A DNA stretch of 64,000 bases from assembly GCA_021397845.1 (NCBI GenBank), contig CM038043.1, positions 30,813,501 through 30,877,500 on the forward strand. The letters run 5' to 3'. The translations under genes and the position numbers were made by a program. This document shows positions 56,995 through 64,000 of this stretch, one piece after another (positions within the stretch are counted from its first letter, which is position 1; every line of letters starts with the position of its first letter). The notes under the pieces were generated by a model. The model was not told where the DNA came from, did no database searches, and saw nothing but the letters and a program-made list of their open reading frames with translations. Origin of the DNA: Areca catechu. Taxonomy: Eukaryota; Streptophyta; Magnoliopsida; Arecales; Arecaceae.

Positions 56995-58982
56995 TGATGG
57001 GGGACGCGATGGATAGGATCGTTGGTGAGCCTAGAAGTCACCTAAATTAGGGTACTATTTTTTTTGGATATTTCTTTTTCTAGGGATGGCGAAGGAATAG
57101 TGGGGATGGAGGACAGGGATCTGGATCTCATGGACTTTGGGACTCTCCCTAATGAAGATACCTCTCACCTCTAAGGCATTACACCCTCCTCGATACTTGG
57201 AGGTGCTAGGATGGATCTCAAAGGCCACGAGGGGATAGAGAAGATGGAATGGGAAGGGGGATAACTAGGCATAACCTCATATCATGTCCTGGGGTTGGGC
57301 CTCACACCCTCTCCTCATGGAGTGAAATAAAAAAATCACTCTTTTCTAAAACTCATTTTCATTCCCAAAACTTGACTAAACTATTTTTTTATAAAGGACT
57401 GAGGGTGGTATTTATAGACCTGTCCAACCCTCATTTGAATTTGAATACAAGATAAAAAGATAAGAATGATTCAAATTCAAATACAAGATAGGATAAGATA
57501 AGCCTATCCATATCTAAATCCTAACCAACCAGATCCTAATTCAAGTTTAAAATAAAAGATAAATCCTAAATTTATTCTGGATATGTTTCGAGATTTGCAT
57601 GGCTCCAAGATTCGTGCTTGCTCCAGGATTTGTGCTGGTGAGATCCCCATCATTCTCTTGAGGTGGAAAAAACTCAGCTCCGTCGAGTTAGGCTGGCTCT
57701 AGGATGCACATGACCTGTAGAATGATTTTTTTTTTCTTTTTCAACACAATTAACCTCGGATTAGCCCAAGTAAGACAATCAAAGCCAAAAACATAACCCA
57801 ATTTAAAGTAAAAAGGATTTATTCCAAGCTGGAATAAATCTGGGATATATGTGGAATAGCCAAAATAGCTAGAATAGCTATTCCTGTCTTCTTCAACAGC
57901 CGCTCAACAATTCAACTTGCATGCTTCTTGGAACAGGAGTTTTGAAGCTTCATGGGGGAGGAGATCGGAGGTGTAAACGGCTTCGGGCGGACCGGACGAA
58001 GGAGATCCGACGACGGGGAAGGATTGGAGAAGGAGATCCAGTGACGGAGAAGCCGGGAGGAGGCTTACGGACGGGCTTCTTTGGACGAGTGAATAAGGGC
58101 TTCATGGAATAGGGGAGCTGGGAGGCTGCTATGCGAGATGGTGGAGAGGACAGCGCCGGGGCGATCTTGGAGCATCATTCTGACGGGGGATTTGGGCTCC
58201 GGTGGAGGAATCGACTGAGCGGACATCCGTGAAGGGGGATCTGCGGCTAATGACGGTGTCAGGAGGACCGGAGGGGGCAGTTCATGATGGGGAGTCAGTC
58301 TCGGGGAAGATCCGCTGCAGAGTTAATGTCCAGAACGAGGCTGAGAGCTTGGGAGCCGAGATGAGACGATCCCGATCAAAGCAAAAATTCCATTCGGTGG
58401 CCCGGAGAAGACACCGGCATCGGGGATGTCTAGAGAGGCTATTGTGAGCCCAAGGAACAGGGAAGGAGGGAGGGTCGGGCTAAGGAAGATGTCCGGGAAG
58501 GGTGCTAAATGCTCGGGGACATCCAGGAGTGAGGGTAGGCCGTCCGGAGGAGTGGAAGGAGGGTGCAACTATTTCTTCTTGATGCTGGGTAGCGGTAGGC
58601 TTTGGGGAAGATGATGGATCGGTGGAGCTTTGGAGCAGAGGAGTTGGGCAGTGGTGCAGAGGGCAGGGAGCGGGGTGGAAAGGATGGCTTCACCATCGGA
58701 GCCTTGCAGTTCCAGTACCGGATGAGCGCGGCTTCCTCTTTTTGGGGATGGCGAGGGATCGGCTGAAGGGAGCGCCCATGGGAGGCCAACGAATGAAGGC
58801 AAAATTGCTACTGTAGGGACGCCCATCTGATGAGCTTCGGCCATGGCGATCGGCTATTTCTAGTTGCAGACGAAGGGGACTGGTGGCCGACAGGGAGCAG
58901 GGAGGATCCGACGGGGAGGCGACCAAGGGGTGCTGGATCGAGTGGAAGATAGAGGACACGGACGATGAGAGTGAAAGGGATA
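56995..58982 (-). repeat. Probable minus-strand LTR segment (outer end uncertain)
   Basis: On the minus strand it ends GTCCCCCATCA at 56995, and a minus-strand TATA (CTATAAATA, about 57411-57420) with downstream sequence to the end fits the R/U5 part of an LTR. The GC-rich part at 57950-58960 would be upstream U3; its frames overlap on both strands with no protein motif. No TG start or matching TSD was found before the Angela LTR at 58983. Confidence 0.45.
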
Positions 58983-61387
58983 TGCCCTACAAGCTAATCT
59001 ATGTTGTATCTCCCAAACCATTGTAATTAATAATATTCTAATAAAGGCATTATTTTTCATCATACGCTGTGTTTATTATTATATGATGAACCCCATAGAT
59101 TAGGGCTATGATTTTAGGGTTATGATGAGATCATATCAGTGGGACCTAAAGTCTTAAAACCTTAATCTAAAATATTCCTAGTCAAAGGAACCTTGAGTAG
59201 GGGATCAGGGTTTTTCCGGTAAGACTAGCACATCCTATGTATACTGAATAGGGTGACTGCTCTTACAGTCACTTGTGTATGACACTAATACTAGGATTTG
59301 GGTGCTCATTAGAGAATGAGTTCACTGATATGATCTAACTTGAGAACATCTAATGGAGTCTTAGCTACATGTCAATAGAAGGTTCTCATAGTGGGAGTGG
59401 TACAAGTAATCCTTTGACCTAAGACTGCCATAAGTACCTTATGTACATGAAACCATGCTTTGGTTCAATTCTAATCATGACACTGAGTCATGCACAGGAT
59501 TGATACTGGGAATGGTGAATTGGATATGAAGGTAATGAGTAGGTCAACAAGGAATCGATCACTCTTAGTAAGAGGAGATTGCATCCAGGTAGTTATCAAT
59601 CGAATGATGATTCAGGGAATCTTTGATCAAAGTAAAGATATTAGAGATGATTTCTAATATCAAGATAATTGAATCATCAATATAAGATTGAGCTAGAAAT
59701 GAATATAATATTGGAGTTGACATATATCCATATCCATAATTATATTCTAGGTGCAGGCTGATCGAAGGATTTAATTGTACGGTAACTTTCTACTGAAGGG
59801 TAGTTTTGGTATTTCACCAGAATTTCCATATCTTCTGGGTAGACATGACACATTGCTAGACGTCAATCTTGTCTTGTGGGTTGATCAAATTTAATGATCA
59901 TTTGATAGGAAGAGTCCTAATTGATCAAAATTGGGTAAGGCCGATTTGACCTAAATCGATTAGAAAGAGTTCTAATCAAATTAGGTCAACTTGTATTCGA
60001 ACCCACTGTTGGCTAGATGTGGAACCCAATGGGTCACACACTTAAGAGAATTGATCAAGGGTTTAATTTTGTAATTAAATCATTTTTGCATGATGACACT
60101 CTAGCAGGTGTTGCAAATTCTAGCTTCTATTCGAATTAGATTCAAATTAGGGTTCCGGATTGGTTCAATTTGGGTTCTAATTGGATCTAATTAGACCCTA
60201 ATTGAGGTTATAGGGATTATGGCTAACCCTATTGGCTAACCATGTATCTAGGCTAGCCCTCCACCCGCCCCTTATTCTTTTCATGCCAAAATGCCAAGAG
60301 TCCATGCGCTAATGGACTCTTGGCACGCCATTTGGAAGAGTCCATGGCGCATGGACTCTTGATGCGCTCCATATAATTCTCCGATGTTTTTATATGGGGC
60401 GGCATTCTTTCTCTCCTTTAGCACCTCAGATGTGCCCCCTTGGATGGGAATCCAACGGTTGATGGATTTTTAAGAAAGGAAGAAAGCACTTGTTGCTTCC
60501 CGGTTGCACGAAATAACATCTCTTCGGAGATTTAAATTCGCGACTCCTTTCTTTTAAAAACATCGTGACTTTTCCTTTAAGAAAGGCCATGGGATTTAAT
60601 TTGGAAGGCCATGAGAAGGAGGGAAGGGGCGTGAGAAAATGAGAAGGGTGTGAGAAGGAGTTTACGGAGAGATGTGTGGGCGCCTATCTGAAATCTATTT
60701 AAGGGGTCAAGAAAAATCAGAACCGAGTAATGCTTTTATTTTTCTTCATCTTCTCCAAAAGACTCCTTTCTCTTTTCTTGTTTTACATTGTTTCCTTTAC
60801 AGAGGACTCCTCTGTCGAAACTCTGTTGCTGAACAAGAATAAAAGAGAAGGTCTCCGACGGTAAAGGAAAGAAAGAGTTCTGATTTTATTCTTTCCTTTC
60901 TTTCTTACATTAAGATATTCTTGTCTTAATTTCTCCTTCAATTTAAGACAAGCCTAAATCCTCTTAGGACAAGGTCTTATCTTCAAGACAAGGGTGTCTT
61001 AGAGGGTCAAGGTCTTAGTGGAAGGAGGAGAAGAGATCAAAGAAAGGGAGGCAACCTCTTGTGTGGAAGAATTCCAGCCATAATCCGAAGAATTGAGTTC
61101 TAGGAAGAAGAACTCAATAGGAGGAACCATTGGACAAGAAGATAGTGTTCTTGATCATTGCTCTGTGTGGATCACCATCGGAGGGCGGACACCTAGACAC
61201 CTGGTGAATTCAGTTAGCCCATTCAACTTCAAGTTTGTTGGAATAAGCGATTACAGGTTGGTACCCTAATCCTAATTTGCATAGATTTGCTTGTCATATA
61301 TTCTAGTCTTATTTAAGGAGTTCCTGGTTTAGGGTTTTTGGTGTGAATTTAGTTTCAATTTTGAAATTACCCTTCCGCTGCGTTGCA
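58983..61387 (+). repeat. 5' LTR of the right-edge Angela/Tork-type copia element
   Basis: It starts TGCCCTACAAGCTAATC; the end is set at GCGTTGCA, 8 bases before the PBS, though the boundary could differ by a few bases. Length about 2.4 kb. It is related to the minus-strand LTR at 34073-38774. A TATA-like TCTATTTAAGG lies at about 60694-60704. Upstream flank ends GAAAGGGATA. Confidence 0.75.
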
Positions 61388-61395
61388 CCGGAAAG

Positions 61396-61408
61396 TGGTA
61401 TCAGAGCC
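61396..61408 (+). other. PBS of the Angela/Tork-type element
   Basis: TGGTATCAGAGCC, complementary to initiator Met tRNA. Confidence 0.9.
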
Positions 61409-61827
61409 ACCTTAATTAGGACTATAATCTATGATAGTTTGTATGTCATATATTAGGGTTTTTTAAATCCTAATTTGCTACTACACTTAGCATATCTTTG
61501 ATTGCATATATGTTTTGATGTATGCCACTAGTTAGGGTTTTTCACTAAAACCCTAATTATTATAGAGATATGTTTAGTTTTGAAGTCATCATACTGAAAT
61601 AAGGTTGCCTTGGCATAATGGTGGATCCATTATGTGGTAAATGGTTGTCCTAGTATGATAACACACTTAGCACATATTTGTTTATTTATAAGAGTGATAT
61701 GTTGATTGTGATACGTTCTATAAGAATGTGCTGGCAATTTATAAATCCCTCCTCTTAAAAATTATATTAAGTCTTAGTATATTTAACTAATAAGCATTAC
61801 TAGTCATGATGTACAATTGATCATTCG

Positions 61828-61962
61828 GTGTCTAGAAAGGTGGTTCTGGGAAGGTAAAGAGAATTGTGGTTTTTAATTGGTTCCGTTGACTGACCTGGCC
61901 AATTTTTATTGGTGTCTAGGAAAGCAACGGGGGGACTCCCACATCTCTTCCACTTGCCTGGC
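61828..61962 (+). promoter_or_regulatory. Leader module shared with the Ty3 Tekay element
   Basis: Block 1 GTGTCTAGAAAGGTGGTT (61828-61845; 17 of 18 bases as in the Tekay copy), block 2 ACCTGGCCAAT-TTTT-ATTGGTGTCTAGGA (61893-61921), block 3 CACTTGCCTGGC (61951-61962; 11 of 12). Block 2 can form a CCAAT/ATTGG hairpin whose loop differs between the copies. Spacing block 2 to 3 is 30 bases here, 31 there. Confidence 0.75.
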
Positions 61963-62056
61963 CAATTTGATTAAATTTAAATCTTGACTAAAATGCTTAG
62001 TGTTAAAAATACTATATATTGGCCTTCCTTCATGCTGGATCATTATTGTGTTATGA

Positions 62057-62382
62057 ACCACATTAGGTTTGTTGTGTTATCTGTAAGACCTAATATGGTG
62101 ATTGACATAATACTAGTCTAGTGCATAGATATGCTTACAGTATATTCAGTATAATGCTTTGTTGTGTTATCTGCAAGGGCATTATATTTGAGTATTGACT
62201 GTATAGAAATGAAAGGGTCTTGACTTAACTAGAATATTATGGTTTGTTGTATTTTCTGCAAGACTAATAATGGTCTAGAGGCCAAGTTACTTCTTGAGAA
62301 TTATATGAGAGATAATTAGAAGAGTTTCCTACCTTTGAGCTTATAAAAGATTTGTTGTGTTTTCTGCATGATCTTTTATAAG
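62057..62382 (+). ncRNA. Four hairpins with a conserved 19-nt loop in the Angela leader
   Basis: Hairpins at 62057-62099, 62150-62186, 62235-62271 and 62340-62382. The loops (62069-62087, 62159-62177, 62244-62262, 62352-62370) are all 19 nt and read TTGTTGTGTTATCTGCAAG with one or two changes. The stems have unrelated sequences: ACCACATTAGGT with ACCTAATATGGT (11 of 12 pairs); TATAATGC with GCATTATA plus a wobble; TATTATGGT with a right arm carrying one bulge; CTTATAAAAGAT with ATCTTTTATAAG (12 of 12). They lie between PBS and gag. They are part of the element RNA, not a separate transcript. Confidence 0.7.
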
Positions 62383-62562
62383 TTATTAGGATCTCAATCT
62401 CACTAAGAAAAACCGATCAGGGTTCTTCTCGATTATCATAATGAGGGCTATGATTTGTTGATAAAATTGTGGGAGACATAATTAAATTGAAGACCTAATT
62501 TAATTATGTAAGTCATTTCATGGTTATTTGCTTATGTATTGTTCTTTATTAAATGTAGATAA

Positions 62563-63217
62563 ATGGCATCTTCATTATCACTGCGAAGTATCTTAGATAC
62601 CAACAAACTGACTGGTCCGAACTATGTGGACTGGTTGAGAAATTTAAAGATTGTGCTGAGTTCAGAAAAACTTTCTTATATTCTTGATACCCCTAGTCTT
62701 AATCCACTAGGGGACGATGCCACACAGGAAGATATGGCCACATATAAAATGTGGCAGAATGACTCCCTCACTGTCAAGTGTATCATACTAGCCTCTATGA
62801 CCAATGAGTTACAGAGACAGCATGAAAGCATGGATACTCAATCCATAATGCTCAATTTAAAAGAGCTTTATGGAGAACATAGCAGAACTGCTAGATATAA
62901 AATATCTAAGCAGTTATTCCGTGCTAGGATGACAGAGGGAACATCCGTTCAGGATCATGTTCTGAAGGTAATTGACTTAATCACCAGATTGGGTCAATTA
63001 GGTTTTATCATGGATGGGGAGTTGAATCAGGATTTAATCCTGTAATCACTCCCGGAGTCATTTTCTCAGTTTGTCTTGAATTATCACATGAACAAACTGA
63101 ACACTTCCTTGCCTGAGCTGTTAAATATGTTAAAAACAGCGGAGAGCCATGTTAAGAAAGAAAAGGCTCCACTTCTTCTTGTTGATAAGACCAATAAGAA
63201 GAAATCAGGCAAAAGGG
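62563..63217 (+). pseudogene. gag: Angela/Tork-type gag (one stop, one frameshift)
   Basis: Gag starts at ATG 62563 and has the UBN2-type core: SILDTNKLTGPNYVDWLRNLKIVL, YKMWQNDSLTVKCIIL, LNLKELYGEHSRTARYKISKQLF and VQDHVLKVIDLITRLGQLGF. A TAA at 63043-63045 follows DLIL where the family has Gln before SLPESF; this is one C-to-T change. The same frame then continues with SQFVLNYHMNKLNTSLPELLNML to about 63217, where a one-base shift in an A/G run (AAAAGGG) moves coding to the next frame. Otherwise the gene is intact, so the copy is young. Confidence 0.85.
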
Positions 63218-64000
63218 TTTTAATAGGAGGCTAAACCCTAAGAGTAACATCAATAAGAATAAGAAAGGAAAGAAAGCCTCCAAACAGTCGACTTGTTTCT
63301 TTTGCAACAAAGTGGGACATTGGAAAAGGAATTGCAAGGCTTACCTTGCAACTGTGAAGCCTGGTGCATCAGATGTGCCAAAAGGTATGTATGAGATACA
63401 TGCTATATTGACATTAAATTCATCTATATCAAATACTTGGGTATTGGATATCGCTTGTGGTTACCATATATGCAAATCTTTGCAGGACCTCCACAAGCTT
63501 AAAGTATTGAAGGAAGGTGACTTCAATCTCTACAGTGCTAGTGGTGATATCATCCAAGCAGAAGCTGTAGGGACCTATATTCTGAAGTTGCCTTCAGGGA
63601 AGATCTTAGAGTTAGAAAATTGTTATTATATGCCTAAGATTATTAGGAACATTATATCTATTCCTTTGTTATTAAAACAAGGATATATAATGGATGTAAC
63701 GAGCACTGGTTGCTCGATAATGTTGTCTAATAAAATTGTTTGTTCTGGCATATTTAGCAATGGGCTCTTAACTATTTCTTCCAATAATAGTGTTTTTCAT
63801 GTCAATAATAAAAGAAAAAGAGAAGACTTTAATGATATTTTACTTTGGCATCATCGACTTGGTCATGTTAATGAGTCTAGGATAAGCAAGTTATACAAGG
63901 AAAAATTCCTTGATCCTTATGAGTATGAATCATTAGGAACTTGCGAATCATGTCTCATGGGTAAGATGACCAAGACTCCATTTACTGGACATGGAGAAAG
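63198..64000 (+). CDS. pol: Angela/Tork-type gag end and pol (protease, pre-integrase), open at right edge
   Basis: This frame is open from 63198 to the window end with no stop. It encodes the zinc knuckle CFFCNKVGHWKRNC (about 63294-63335), then SSISNTWVLDIACGYHIC, the protease active-site block (about 63418-63471) with Asp present but Ile where Thr or Ser is usual, then YYMPKIIRNIISIPLLLKQG and the pre-integrase zinc block ILLWHHRLGHVNESRISKL with CESCLMGKM (to about 63970). It has no start of its own; it should be read on from gag after the frameshift near 63217. Integrase, RT and RNase H must lie beyond the window. Confidence 0.9.

Noticed and set aside
57921..59063. GC-rich stretch with many frames on both strands
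   Set aside because: GC-rich sequence has few stops by chance; no motif was found and the place fits the U3 part of an LTR.

Overview
This 64 kb window is plant nuclear DNA, and every recognisable coding sequence in it belongs to a retrotransposon. The lineages (Ty3 Tat/Retand with a second RNase H, Ty3 Tekay chromovirus with a chromodomain, Ty3 Athila, Ty1/copia Sirevirus and Ty1/copia Angela/Tork) and the large long terminal repeats (LTRs) fit a big, repeat-rich genome, perhaps a monocot such as a palm; the species is a guess. I found no host gene, rRNA gene or convincing tRNA gene. Lineage names come from protein motifs read by eye, not from searches.

Layout, left to right. 1-1518: start of a minus-strand Tekay element (primer-binding site, PBS, plus 5' LTR) that runs off the left edge. 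1519-9836: decayed plus-strand Tat element 'Tat1' (end of gag, protease, RT, two RNases H, integrase), then two tandem-repeat arrays, an antisense multi-exon gene with its own TATA box, and the start of the 3' LTR. 9837-12800: mostly unrecognised AT-rich DNA with one probable minus-strand LTR. About 12830-22406: second Tat element 'Tat2', split in its RT by a 5.4 kb non-autonomous LTR element (16407-21802) that itself carries a solo Sirevirus LTR. 22407-34072: minus-strand Sirevirus with an extra 3' ORF that is split by a solo LTR. 34073-38774: minus-strand Angela-type LTR cut into the Sirevirus 5' LTR and holding another solo LTR. 38854-40419: plus-strand Sirevirus-type LTR. 40420-42800: unrecognised. 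About 42800-46682: minus-strand Athila remnant (RNase H, integrase, putative 3' end). 46683-56994: third Tat element 'Tat3' (5' LTR, gag, protease, start of RT), split in gag by a young, structurally complete non-autonomous Tekay element (48931-55191). 56995-58982: probable minus-strand LTR segment. 58983-64000: plus-strand Angela/Tork copia element (5' LTR, leader, gag, start of pol) that runs off the right edge.

Insertion order is readable from target-site duplications (TSDs): ATGGT (48931-55191), AACTT (16407-21802), AATTA/AATTG (16838-18363), TCCTT (25638-27089) and GAAAC (35049-36800). Stop codons in the old Tat copies are mostly TAG or TAA where CAG, CAA or TGG is expected, which suggests deamination of methylated cytosine.

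Most unusual observations: (1) the untranslated leaders of the Ty3 Tekay element and the Ty1 Angela element share a three-block module with the same order and spacing; (2) the Angela leader also has four hairpins with nearly identical 19-nt loops on stems of different sequence; (3) the young Tekay derivative lost almost all of pol but keeps an intact 602-aa ORF of unknown function and a chromodomain; (4) the Sirevirus LTR palindromes recur inside the element just upstream of its extra ORF; (5) the Tat1 antisense gene has a TATA box and plausible introns.
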